From contig NZ_JBMEMN010000001.1 in NCBI RefSeq assembly GCF_049310905.1, forward strand, positions 62,001 to 126,000: a stretch of 64,000 nucleotides of DNA. Direction: 5' to 3'. Shown here in pieces: positions 51,949 through 59,984 of this stretch (the first letter of the stretch is position 1; every line of letters starts with the position of its first letter). The translations under genes and the position numbers were made by a program. Below the pieces are notes generated by a model. The model searched no databases, had not been told where the DNA came from, and was given only the letters and a program-made list of their open reading frames with translations. This stretch comes from Gudongella sp049310905. Lineage in GTDB: Bacteria > Bacillota > Clostridia > Tissierellales > Tissierellaceae.

Positions 51949-51957
51949 TGTTATAAT
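51949..51957 (+). promoter_or_regulatory. Extended -10 promoter of the yedE operon
   Basis: TGT-TATAAT (51949-51957), 45 nt before the yedE start. The -35 region is weak. A short palindrome ACTCCT-TCC-AGGAGT (51854-51868) lies in the same intergenic region. Confidence 0.5.
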
Positions 51958-52001
51958 CATAACGAATATATGCCATTAAAATAAATATGAGGAGGTTACT
52001 T

Positions 52002-53066
52002 ATGAAAGAAAAAAGAGGCATCATTTTTGCCGGAGCAATAGTCGGAATCCTTTCCGTAATTCTAGTCTACTATGGAAACCCTGCAAATATGGGTTTTTGC
52101 ATAGCTTGTTTCCTTAGAGATATTGCTGGAGGAGTAGGATTACACAGAGCTTCAGTAGTTCAGTACATAAGACCAGAAGTAATCGGATTGGTTCTAGGAG
52201 CATTTATTGTATCCATTAAGAACAAGGAATTCAGAACAACAGGAGGCTCTTCACCATTTTCGAGATTTGTACTTGGGGCAATGGTAATGATAGGAGCATT
52301 AATGTTTTTAGGATGTCCCTTAAGAATGGTTCTTCGTCTTGCAGGAGGAGATCTTAATGCACTACTTGGAATCGGAGGATATGCTGTTGGAATATATTTT
52401 GGAGTATTATTCCTTAATAAAGGGTTTAGCTTAAGAAGAAGCTACAAAATGCCTTCCATAGAGGGATACATATTCCCAGCTGTAAATCTTGGACTTCTGG
52501 TTCTTCTCTTTGCGGGAGCAGGATTTCTGTTCTTTAGCACCGAAGGCCCAGGCTCAATGCATGCACCAATCTGGATTGCTCTTGCAGCAGGATTGATTGT
52601 GGGATGGCTTGCACAGAGAAATAGACTTTGCATGGTCGGAGGAATCAGGGATATGATTCTCTTTAGGGATTCTCATCTTATTTCAGGATTTATATCAATA
52701 TTGCTATTCGCTTTTGCAGGAAATGTAATTATGGGCTATTTTAATCTAGGATTTGTTGGTCAGCCAATTGCTCATAATGACGGTTTATGGAATTTTATGG
52801 GTATGCTCCTTGCAGGATGGGGTTCAGTGTTACTTGGTGGATGTCCAATGAGACAGCTTATACTTGCTGGTGAAGGCAACACTGATTCAGCAATCAGCGT
52901 TATGGGAATGACTGTAGGTGCAGCCATCGCTCACAATTTCGGTCTTGCTTCAAGTGGAGCAGGTCCAACTGCTAATGGTCAAATTGCAGTAATTGTAAGT
53001 ATTATTGCAGTTCTTATTATTTCAGTTGCAAACTCAGATTTTGCAGCAAAAAAAGTGAACGCTTAA
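52002..53066 (+). CDS. yedE: YedE/YeeE-family membrane transporter
   Basis: The 354-residue protein has about nine to ten transmembrane segments and repeated Gly-Cys-Pro motifs: FLGCPLRMVLRLAGGD (near residue 102) and LGGCPMRQLILAGEGNTD (near residue 280). Further cysteines lie near residues 25-29 (GFCIACFLRD) and in RLCMVGG. YeeE relatives import thiosulfate through cysteine relay; the longer YedE form beside TusA-like and DUF3343 genes is assigned to selenium transport. Start ATG at 52002 has GAGGAGG 7 nt upstream; an earlier ATG at 51987 lacks one. Confidence 0.85.
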   Translation: MKEKRGIIFAGAIVGILSVILVYYGNPANMGFCIACFLRDIAGGVGLHRASVVQYIRPEVIGLVLGAFIVSIKNKEFRTTGGSSPFSRFVLGAMVMIGALMFLGCPLRMVLRLAGGDLNALLGIGGYAVGIYFGVLFLNKGFSLRRSYKMPSIEGYIFPAVNLGLLVLLFAGAGFLFFSTEGPGSMHAPIWIALAAGLIVGWLAQRNRLCMVGGIRDMILFRDSHLISGFISILLFAFAGNVIMGYFNLGFVGQPIAHNDGLWNFMGMLLAGWGSVLLGGCPMRQLILAGEGNTDSAISVMGMTVGAAIAHNFGLASSGAGPTANGQIAVIVSIIAVLIISVANSDFAAKKVNA

Positions 53067-53079
53067 AGGAGGATATACT

Positions 53080-53286
53080 ATGGAAAAAATAGATGCACGT
53101 GGAATGTCTTGTCCACAGCCTGTACTTTTAACTAAGAATGCAATTAAAGACAAGCCAGTTCAAATTCAGATTGTTGTAGACAACGAAACAGCTAAAGGAA
53201 ACATTGAACGTTTCCTTACACATGAGGGCTATGAAGTATCCTTTGATGGTTCACAGGATGATATTATTATAAATGGTTTAAAATAA
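53080..53286 (+). CDS. TusA-like sulfur/selenium carrier
   Basis: This 68-residue protein has the TusA signature DARGMSCPQPVLLTKNAI with the active cysteine at residue 11. Full-length selenium-associated YedF proteins carry a C-terminal DsrE-like domain of about 120 residues; it is absent here and the gene ends with TAA directly before the next gene. It may pass persulfide or selenide from the class V aminotransferase or YedE. The start follows AAGGAGG. Confidence 0.87.
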   Translation: MEKIDARGMSCPQPVLLTKNAIKDKPVQIQIVVDNETAKGNIERFLTHEGYEVSFDGSQDDIIINGLK

Positions 53287-53287
53287 T

Positions 53288-53527
53288 ATGAACACTTATA
53301 TGGTAATATTCTTTACACATTCAGGCGCAATCAAATTTCAAAGAAAGCTTGAGAAACTTATGATTTCTTGCACTCTTATGCCTGTACCCCGATCTCTCAG
53401 TTCAAATTGTGGAATCGGTGCAAAAGTTTTTTATGAAGCTGGTATACTTCATTTAGTTGATAATGAAGTAGAAAAGGTATTTGAAATGGAAGGTGAAAAA
53501 TACAAGACAGTATATCACAACGAATAA
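53288..53527 (+). CDS. DUF3343 putative Se/S-carrier protein
   Basis: This 79-residue protein has the DUF3343 motifs TMPVPRSLSSNCGIGA-like sequence (MPVPRSLSSNCGIGAK, Cys41) and EKVFEME. The family is annotated as a putative selenium/sulfur carrier and is found with YedE and YedF. It starts one base after the TusA-like stop codon, so translation is coupled. Confidence 0.85.
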   Translation: MNTYMVIFFTHSGAIKFQRKLEKLMISCTLMPVPRSLSSNCGIGAKVFYEAGILHLVDNEVEKVFEMEGEKYKTVYHNE

Positions 53528-53552
53528 TGATTATATTCTTACCATAACATCT

Positions 53553-53581
53553 AAAAGCCAGATCACATTGATCTGGCTTTT
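53553..53581. terminator. Terminator between DUF3343 and oxidoreductase gamma-subunit genes
   Basis: AAAAGCCAGATC / GATCTGGCTTTT, 12-bp stem with a 5-nt loop, in convergent position. Confidence 0.82.
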
Positions 53582-53586
53582 AAATG

Positions 53587-54144
53587 CTATGCGTTTACTT
53601 TTATTTGCTCTCTTACTACTTCTGCTCCTCTTTTAAGGGCATCTTTGTTAACTGGTAGTAGATGAGCTTTTGTCTCTCCAAATACCTTCTCAAAAGCCTC
53701 GTATACAGAATCAATCTTTATTGCCCCAGTAATCTCAATATACGCTCCCAGCATTACCATGTTTGCGATTCTTGTATTCCCTATTTCATTTGCTATGTCA
53801 TTTGCAGGAATATAGTAAACGTTAATATCATCTCTTTCTGCCTTCTTTTCAATCAGTGATGAATTAATCATTAGATTTCCACCTGGTACAACACTTTCCT
53901 CAAATTTATCCAATGAAGGAAGGTTTAAAACTACTGCAGTTGTTGCTTCCAATACAACTGGTGATCCAACTGGCTCTGTTGATATTGTTACGTTACAGTT
54001 TGCAGTTCCTCCACGCATCTCTGGTCCGTATGAAGGCAACCATGATACGTTTTTCCCTTCAATCATTCCAGAGTAAGTCAACAACTGCCCCATAGCCATT
54101 ACACCCTGTCCACCAAATCCGGCGATAATCAGTCTTTCATCCAT
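53587..54144 (-). CDS. 2-oxoacid:ferredoxin oxidoreductase, gamma subunit
   Basis: This 185-residue subunit has the domain III signature MDERLIIAGFGGQGVMAMG (1-19) and SYGPEMRGGTANCNVTI (near 38-54), which helps form the CoA site. It is the last gene of the operon, 2 nt after the beta subunit. Confidence 0.92.
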   Translation of the reverse strand: MDERLIIAGFGGQGVMAMGQLLTYSGMIEGKNVSWLPSYGPEMRGGTANCNVTISTEPVGSPVVLEATTAVVLNLPSLDKFEESVVPGGNLMINSSLIEKKAERDDINVYYIPANDIANEIGNTRIANMVMLGAYIEITGAIKIDSVYEAFEKVFGETKAHLLPVNKDALKRGAEVVREQIKVNA

Positions 54145-54146
54145 TT

Positions 54147-54893
54147 CTATTCTACCTCCTCTGGCTTTCTGAAGTTACCCAATGGGTAGTAAGGAATCAT
54201 ATCCTTTTCCAACCATTTCATTGCTTCCACAGGTGTAAGACCCCAGTTTGTTGGGCAAGTTGATAGAACCTCAACAATACCGAATCCCTTACCATCCAAC
54301 TGAACCTTGAATGCCTCTTTGATAGCTTTTTTTGCTTTTCTGACATTTGCAGGTGTGTTTACCGCAACTCTCTCAACAAATTTAGCTCCATCAATTGTTG
54401 CCAAAAGCTCTGACATCTTGATTGGCTTACCGGTTGTGGCTTCATCCCTACCATAAGGAGAAGTGGTCGTCTTTTGTCCAATAAGTGTAGTTGGAGCCAT
54501 TTGTCCGCCAGTCATACCGTAAATAGCATTATTAACGAATATTGTTGTGAATTTCTCTCCTCTGTGTGCTGCATGAATAATTTCTGCAGTACCGATTGAA
54601 GCAAGGTCCCCATCTCCCTGATAGGTGAATACAAAATTATTTGGGTGAACCCTTTTGATACCAGTGGCTACAGCAGGAGCTCTACCATGAGCCGCCTCAT
54701 GCATATCTACGTTGAAATAGTCATATGCCAATACTGAACATCCTACAGGTGCAACACCTATGGCTTCATCCAATAGATCCATTTCCTCCAATACCTCGGC
54801 AACAATTCTGTGGATTATTCCGTGGGTACAACCTGGACAATAATGGGTAGGCTTGTCAGTTAATCCTTTTGTTTTTTCAAATATAATTGCCAT
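54147..54893 (-). CDS. 2-oxoacid:ferredoxin oxidoreductase, beta subunit (TPP-binding)
   Basis: The 248-residue subunit binds thiamine diphosphate and Mg2+ through GDGDLASIGTAEIIHAAHRG (near residues 93-112) and FVNNAIYGMTGGQM (near 118-131). It has the early CPGC motif (Cys19, Cys22). The IHRIVAEVLEEM and VAPVGCSV segments resemble branched-chain (VOR) type beta subunits. Its stop and the alpha start region are adjacent: the alpha stop overlaps the beta start at 54893. Confidence 0.92.
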   Translation of the reverse strand: MAIIFEKTKGLTDKPTHYCPGCTHGIIHRIVAEVLEEMDLLDEAIGVAPVGCSVLAYDYFNVDMHEAAHGRAPAVATGIKRVHPNNFVFTYQGDGDLASIGTAEIIHAAHRGEKFTTIFVNNAIYGMTGGQMAPTTLIGQKTTTSPYGRDEATTGKPIKMSELLATIDGAKFVERVAVNTPANVRKAKKAIKEAFKVQLDGKGFGIVEVLSTCPTNWGLTPVEAMKWLEKDMIPYYPLGNFRKPEEVE

Positions 54894-55954
54894 TATTTTC
54901 CACCTCCAAGAATTTCCTTTACCTTTTCAACAATTTCCTCAGGACCAGGAACCATTCCACCTGAACGTCCGTGGAAGTAAGTCGGAATTCTTCCCTTTAG
55001 TGAAAGTTGTACATCGTCAATCATCTGTCCAGTACTCATCTCAACAGTAAGTACTCCTTTACAGCTGTCACTAATCTTATCATAAGCTTCATTAGGGAAT
55101 GGATATAGACTGATTGGTCTTATCATTCCAACCTTGTACCCTTCCTTCTCAAGCTTTGCAATTGCTGTCTTGGCAATTCGAGAAGTTGTACCATATGCTG
55201 TTATTACAACATCTGCATCCTCAACGTTATATACTTCAACTTTCTTCTCGTTTTCTCTGATCTTGGCATATTTTGCCTGAAGCTTATGGTTGTGTTTTTC
55301 AAGCTCTTCTGCCTGAAGGTAAAGTGAATTGATGACATTTTTTTGCTTGCCTTTTCCTTTTCCTCTTGTTGCCCAGTCTTTTTCTGGCAAATCAGTTCTT
55401 TGCTGATATCTAAATTCAACTGGCTCCATCATCTGACCAATCATTCCATCACCTAGAATCATGACAGGTGTTCTGTAAATATCAGCCAGGTCAAATCCTT
55501 CCATTACAAGATCCACTAGTTCCTGAACATCTGCAGGCGCGAGAACAATTAGTCTGTAATCTCCATTTCCGCCTCCTCTTGTAGCAAGGAAGTAGTCTCC
55601 CTGGGCAGGCTGAATTGTTCCAAGCCCTGGTCCACCTCTCATCATATCAACTATAACACATGGTAACTCTGCTCCCGCACAGTAGGAAATTCCCTCTTGC
55701 TTAAGAGCGATTCCAGGACTTGATGATGATGTCATAACCCTTGCTCCTGATCCAGATGCTCCGTATACCATGTTTATTGCCGCTACTTCTGATTCTGCCT
55801 GAACGTAAGCTCCACCAACCTTTGGTAACTCTCTTGACATATATTCAGGGACTTCACTTTGAGGAGTAATTGGATATCCAAAGAAATAATGGCATCCAGC
55901 CGCAATTGCAGCTGCTCCTACAGCTTCATTCCCTTTCATAAGAACTTTTGTCAT
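54893..55954 (-). CDS. 2-oxoacid:ferredoxin oxidoreductase, alpha subunit
   Basis: The 353-residue subunit carries the pyrimidine-binding domain I (MTKVLMKGNEAVGAAAIAAG, FGYPITPQSEVPEYM, TSSSSPGIALKQEG near 80-93) and a C-terminal transketolase-C-like domain. With beta, gamma and ferredoxin subunits it oxidatively decarboxylates a 2-oxoacid to acyl-CoA. Its split VOR/KOR-type organisation and neighbouring ptb/buk suggest branched-chain 2-oxoacids. The ATG at 55954 has GGGAGGG upstream; an ATG at 56017 inside the ferredoxin gene has no family match. Confidence 0.92.
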   Translation of the reverse strand: MTKVLMKGNEAVGAAAIAAGCHYFFGYPITPQSEVPEYMSRELPKVGGAYVQAESEVAAINMVYGASGSGARVMTSSSSPGIALKQEGISYCAGAELPCVIVDMMRGGPGLGTIQPAQGDYFLATRGGGNGDYRLIVLAPADVQELVDLVMEGFDLADIYRTPVMILGDGMIGQMMEPVEFRYQQRTDLPEKDWATRGKGKGKQKNVINSLYLQAEELEKHNHKLQAKYAKIRENEKKVEVYNVEDADVVITAYGTTSRIAKTAIAKLEKEGYKVGMIRPISLYPFPNEAYDKISDSCKGVLTVEMSTGQMIDDVQLSLKGRIPTYFHGRSGGMVPGPEEIVEKVKEILGGGK

Positions 55955-55968
55955 ATGTAATCCCTCCC

Positions 55969-56190
55969 TTATAATCTTTCTACAGTAATGACAACATCTG
56001 GACATATAGTAGCACAATTAGTGCATGCTATGCATTTGTCCATCTCTTCTATAGCTGCTGGGTGATACCCTTTCTTGTTGATTCTAGCAGTATCAAGTGA
56101 AATAATGTTCACAGGACAAACCGTCACGCAAAGACCACATCCCTTGCAAAGGTCCTCCTCAAATGTTACATTGCCTTTTACTTTAGCCAT
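55969..56190 (-). CDS. 2-oxoacid:ferredoxin oxidoreductase, ferredoxin (delta) subunit
   Basis: This 73-residue protein has two [4Fe-4S] clusters: CKGCGLCVTVCP (Cys15, 18, 21, 25) and CIACTNCATICP (Cys53, 56, 59, 63). The start at 56190 has AAGGAGG 9 nt upstream. It is 14 nt before the alpha subunit start. Confidence 0.94.
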   Translation of the reverse strand: MAKVKGNVTFEEDLCKGCGLCVTVCPVNIISLDTARINKKGYHPAAIEEMDKCIACTNCATICPDVVITVERL

Positions 56191-56209
56191 ATTCCTGATC
56201 CTCCTTTTC

Positions 56210-56884
56210 TTATAGCATCCATTCATCCCTCATATACAAATTTATTGGGAAAACGTTGTCTCCAAGTTCCTCCGGCAGCTTATCTACCAAAGTCTCAAGA
56301 CAAACATTATACTTAATTGGCAAGCCAGTCTCTTTTGAAACCTCCTTGGCCAAATTATAGCCTTTCATAACATCCTCTACAGTTGTGCTCTTCAGAAGAT
56401 GTGTATTGTTGATTATTCCTGTCACTTTTGCTCTTGCAACATCCTGGATCTTTACAATATATTCTATAGCCTGTTCAACTGTCCCAGTTTCAGGTCTGTT
56501 GGCATTAAGTACGAAAAACATATCGTACTCACCTTCCTCGAAGTAGCTGTGATATCTTCCAAGAGTTCTTGCTCCCTGAGGGTTTCCTCCAACATCAAGT
56601 ACAGCTTCATAGGATTTATCCTGTAATGGCGTCAATACTTCTCCTGTTATTGCAGGAAGGTCAACACCAGAACCTTTGATTGCTCCACCTATTACCCTTA
56701 TTCCCATAGCTTCAAGAATCTCTGCTTTTTCTCTGCTCCTAAAGTACAGGTTTACAACATCTAAATCCGCCAAAGCAACTTTCTTGCCCTCTTCAGCCAA
56801 TTTCACTGCATAATTTACACTAAATTCGGTCTTTCCACTTCCATAATGCCCTATGATAATTCTGATTCTATTGTCATTTAACAT
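56210..56884 (-). CDS. P-loop NTPase of unknown function in the oxidoreductase operon
   Basis: The 224-residue protein resembles SIMIBI/MinD-type ATPases: GHYGSGKTEFS (12-22) as P-loop, ALADLDVVNLYFRSRE (near 38-53), VLDVGGNPQGAR (near 95-106) and a NANRPETG segment. It is embedded between butyrate kinase and the ferredoxin subunit, 9 nt after one and 19 nt before the other. It may help assemble the Fe-S subunits or load cofactors; this is an inference and no function is known to me. Confidence 0.75.
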   Translation of the reverse strand: MLNDNRIRIIIGHYGSGKTEFSVNYAVKLAEEGKKVALADLDVVNLYFRSREKAEILEAMGIRVIGGAIKGSGVDLPAITGEVLTPLQDKSYEAVLDVGGNPQGARTLGRYHSYFEEGEYDMFFVLNANRPETGTVEQAIEYIVKIQDVARAKVTGIINNTHLLKSTTVEDVMKGYNLAKEVSKETGLPIKYNVCLETLVDKLPEELGDNVFPINLYMRDEWML

Positions 56885-56893
56885 TCTCTGCTC

Positions 56894-57967
56894 CTAACTA
56901 TAAACTTTCGGAGATTCCTCATTATTAAGAACTCTCAGTCCACCCTCTGCAAGGGCCTGAAGCTCATCTTCTCCTGGATATATTGTTACTCCGCTGATGT
57001 AGCTGACCATTTCCTTTATCCAGCCAGTAAACATATCGTCGTATGCAATACCTCCTGTAATTATTACCTGATCCACATCTCCTTTGAGAACCGCTGCAGA
57101 TGCTCCAATATCCTTAGCAACCTGATAAGCCATAGCTTTAAATATGAGTTCTGCGTACTCATCGCCTTCTTTTATTCTCTTAACAACTTCGCGGGCGTCA
57201 TTTGTTCCAAGATAGGATACCAACCCACCATTTCCCTTAATCATTTTCTTTACTTCATCCAGAGTATACTTACCTGAGAAACAAAGCTTGATAAGGTCTC
57301 CAACAGGAAGACCACCTGATCTTTCCGGTGAAAAAGCACCTTCTCCATCAAGTGCATTTCCAACATCCACAACTCTACCTTTTTTGTGAGCTCCCACAGA
57401 AATTCCACCACCCAAGTGGGCGACTATAAGATTAAGATCTGAATATTTAACATTTTGCTCTCTGGCATATCTCCTTGCAACAGCCTTTTGGTTAAGGGCG
57501 TGAAGTATACTCTTTCTTTCAATTTCCTTCAGGCCTGAAATCCTCGCAACATCCTGCAGTTCATCAACCACTACTGGATCCACAATAAATGCTCTTCCAT
57601 CTGCAGTTTTGGAAATTTCATATGCCAGGATTGCTCCAAGATTTGAAGCGTGTTCCCCTCTACTGCCTTCCTGTAGGTCCTTGAGCATTTCTTCGTTAAC
57701 CTCATAGGTTCCTCCTTCAATGGGCTTAAGGAGTCCACCTCTACCTACTATCGCATCAAAACTTTCTATCCCAACATTATTTTTCTTGAGTGCATCAATT
57801 ATAATGTCTTTTCTAAACTTTAATTGGTCTATCATTCTGTCAAATTCTGAAAGCTCATCGACATCATGTCTTAACGTTTCCTCAAACACCAGTTTCTCAG
57901 CTTCATAAACACCAATTTTTGTGGATGTTGATCCGGGGTTTATTACTAATAATTTAAATTTCTTCAT
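56894..57967 (-). CDS. buk: Butyrate (branched-chain fatty acid) kinase
   Basis: The 357-residue ASKHA-family kinase converts acyl phosphate and ADP to acid and ATP. Motifs: LLVINPGSTSTKIGV (7-21), VGRGGLLKPIEGGTYEVN, VAHLGGGISVGAH (near 202) and IITGGIAYDD (near 301). It is one of two Buk paralogues flanking ptb, 12 nt after ptb. Confidence 0.93.
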   Translation of the reverse strand: MKKFKLLVINPGSTSTKIGVYEAEKLVFEETLRHDVDELSEFDRMIDQLKFRKDIIIDALKKNNVGIESFDAIVGRGGLLKPIEGGTYEVNEEMLKDLQEGSRGEHASNLGAILAYEISKTADGRAFIVDPVVVDELQDVARISGLKEIERKSILHALNQKAVARRYAREQNVKYSDLNLIVAHLGGGISVGAHKKGRVVDVGNALDGEGAFSPERSGGLPVGDLIKLCFSGKYTLDEVKKMIKGNGGLVSYLGTNDAREVVKRIKEGDEYAELIFKAMAYQVAKDIGASAAVLKGDVDQVIITGGIAYDDMFTGWIKEMVSYISGVTIYPGEDELQALAEGGLRVLNNEESPKVYS

Positions 57968-57979
57968 ACATCCCTCCTG

Positions 57980-58876
57980 TTATGCCATTAATGTGGCAAG
58001 AACAATTGAATTAAGCTTAGCTTCCTCGTTGTCAGCTCTTGATGTCAGTACAATTGGCTTGCTGGTTCCTACAATCAGACCTGCAGACTTTGCATTGGCT
58101 AAAAAACTCAATGCCTTGTAAAGAACATTACCTGCTTCGATATCCGGTGCAAGTAAAATATCAGCATCTCCAGCAACTACACTGTCTATTCCCTTTATTC
58201 TTGCTGATTCCTTGCTAACTGCATTATCCAAAGCGAATGGTCCATCAACAATACATCCCTTGATTTCCCCTGCTTTGTTCATATCTGCCAATTCCTTGGC
58301 ATGAACTGTCGCTTCCATTTTTGGACTTACCTTCTCTTTTGCCGCCAAAACAGCAACCTTTGGTTCAGGAATACCCAATGAATGAGCAAGCTTTACTGCA
58401 TTATCAATTATTTGCTTCTTTTGATTCAGATCCGGAGCAATTATCATGGCCGCATCCGTCACAATAAATACCTTGTGGTATGTCGGCACATCAAATACTG
58501 CAACATGACTTATAACACTGTCTGTTCTCAAGCCAATCTCCTTGTCAAGAACGGCCTTCATGATAACTGATGTGTCAATTAAACCCTTCATAAGGACCTG
58601 AGCTTTTCCACTACTTACCAAAGCTGTAGCTATCCTAGTTGCTTCAACTCCATCCTTTTCATCAACAATCGTGATTTTATCCAGGTTAAAGGAAATCTTG
58701 CCAGCAATCTTTTCAATGCTCTCCTTGTCTCCTACCAGTATCGGATCAACTATTCCTTTCTCATAAGCGAGCTTTATTGCTCCCAATACATCTTCATCCT
58801 GAGCAACAGCAACAGCTATTGTCTTAGGTCCCCTTTCCTGGGCAAGCTTGAATAAACTATCAAAATTCTTAGCCAT
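57980..58876 (-). CDS. ptb: Phosphate butyryltransferase
   Basis: Ptb converts butyryl-CoA or a branched acyl-CoA to acyl phosphate. The 298-residue protein shows the PTA/PTB fold: AVAVAQDEDVLGAIKLA (near 21-37), VLMKGLIDTSVIMKAVLD (near 95-112), HVAVFDVP, and GDADILLAPDIEAGNVLYKAL (near 237-257). It overlaps the upstream buk stop by one base at 58876. Confidence 0.93.
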   Translation of the reverse strand: MAKNFDSLFKLAQERGPKTIAVAVAQDEDVLGAIKLAYEKGIVDPILVGDKESIEKIAGKISFNLDKITIVDEKDGVEATRIATALVSSGKAQVLMKGLIDTSVIMKAVLDKEIGLRTDSVISHVAVFDVPTYHKVFIVTDAAMIIAPDLNQKKQIIDNAVKLAHSLGIPEPKVAVLAAKEKVSPKMEATVHAKELADMNKAGEIKGCIVDGPFALDNAVSKESARIKGIDSVVAGDADILLAPDIEAGNVLYKALSFLANAKSAGLIVGTSKPIVLTSRADNEEAKLNSIVLATLMA

Positions 58877-59958
58877 TATTCCACCTCTTCCTCGTATATC
58901 TTGAAATTCTCTTCTCCATCGAGTACTCTTCTGGCTCCTTTGTTAAGCGCCATCATTTCATCTTCACCTGGATATACCGTAACTGGAGCCATAAATGATA
59001 CCATGTCTTTAATATAATCAACCAGGTATTGTGAATAAGCAAGGCCTCCAGTAAGTATGATTCCTTGGATGTCTCCTTTAAGTACAGGCCCACAAAGCCC
59101 TATCTCTTTACCTATCTGATACGCCATTGCGTCATAGACAAGCTTTGCATATTCATCACCTGATTCAATTCTTTCAATGACTTCCCTACCATCAAAGGTG
59201 CCCAGATAGGACATTAGTCCTCCCCTGCCCTGAATCATTTTCTTCATCTCTGCCTCAGTATACTCTCCTGAGAAACACATCTTCACTACATCTCCAACTG
59301 GTAACCCTCCAGCTCTTTCAGGTGAAAACGGACCCATTTGATTGGCATTATTGGCATCGACAATTTTCCCTTTTAGTATTGGTGAAACAGTTATCCCACC
59401 TCCAAGATGTGCTACAATTACATTAAGCTTATCAACAGTGGTTTTGTTTTCAATTGCATATCTATGACAAACTGCCTTTATGTTCAATGCATGCACCAGT
59501 GATTTCCTTTCAATTGCTTTTTGCCCGGATATCCTTGCTACATCATGAAACTCATCAACAGCTACAGGATCAACTATAAATGAGGGAATCTCTTCTCTAT
59601 CCGCTATCCCCCTGGCTAGAAGTCCTCCGAGATTTGATGCGTGTTGTCCCTGTACTCCTATTTTCAAATCTTCTGCCATGGTTTCAGTTACCTTGTAAGT
59701 TCCGCTAGGCATAGATTTTAACAATCCGCCTCTACCTACAACACACTCCAGCTGACTTGGTAGAATTTCCTCTTCCTGCAGCCAGTCAAGTATAATATCC
59801 ATTCTGTACTCATACTGATCGGTAATTGTATCGAACTTATTTAGTTCCTCAAGCATATGATCCAGCTTCTTGGTCTTAATCTCATCCTGACCCTTAAAAA
59901 CTGATACTTTTGTAGATGTGGATCCCGGATTTATTGCCAATACGTATTTCCTTTCCAT
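58876..59958 (-). CDS. buk: Butyrate (branched-chain fatty acid) kinase, second paralogue
   Basis: This 360-residue protein has the same motifs (LAINPGSTSTKVSV, VGRGGLLKSMPSGTY, VAHLGGGITVSP, IILTGGLAYSQ) but clearly differs in sequence from the one at 56894, so it is an old duplication. It is the first gene of the acid-forming operon. Paralogues may differ in chain specificity (straight versus branched). Confidence 0.92.
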   Translation of the reverse strand: MERKYVLAINPGSTSTKVSVFKGQDEIKTKKLDHMLEELNKFDTITDQYEYRMDIILDWLQEEEILPSQLECVVGRGGLLKSMPSGTYKVTETMAEDLKIGVQGQHASNLGGLLARGIADREEIPSFIVDPVAVDEFHDVARISGQKAIERKSLVHALNIKAVCHRYAIENKTTVDKLNVIVAHLGGGITVSPILKGKIVDANNANQMGPFSPERAGGLPVGDVVKMCFSGEYTEAEMKKMIQGRGGLMSYLGTFDGREVIERIESGDEYAKLVYDAMAYQIGKEIGLCGPVLKGDIQGIILTGGLAYSQYLVDYIKDMVSFMAPVTVYPGEDEMMALNKGARRVLDGEENFKIYEEEVE

Positions 59959-59984
59959 AGCATCCCCCTTGAAATAAATAGTAA

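Noticed and set aside
53080..53527. In-frame selenocysteine (TGA) read-through in the selenium-associated genes
   Set aside because: The TusA-like gene ends at TAA immediately before DUF3343, and no TGA interruption of a family motif was found in these genes.
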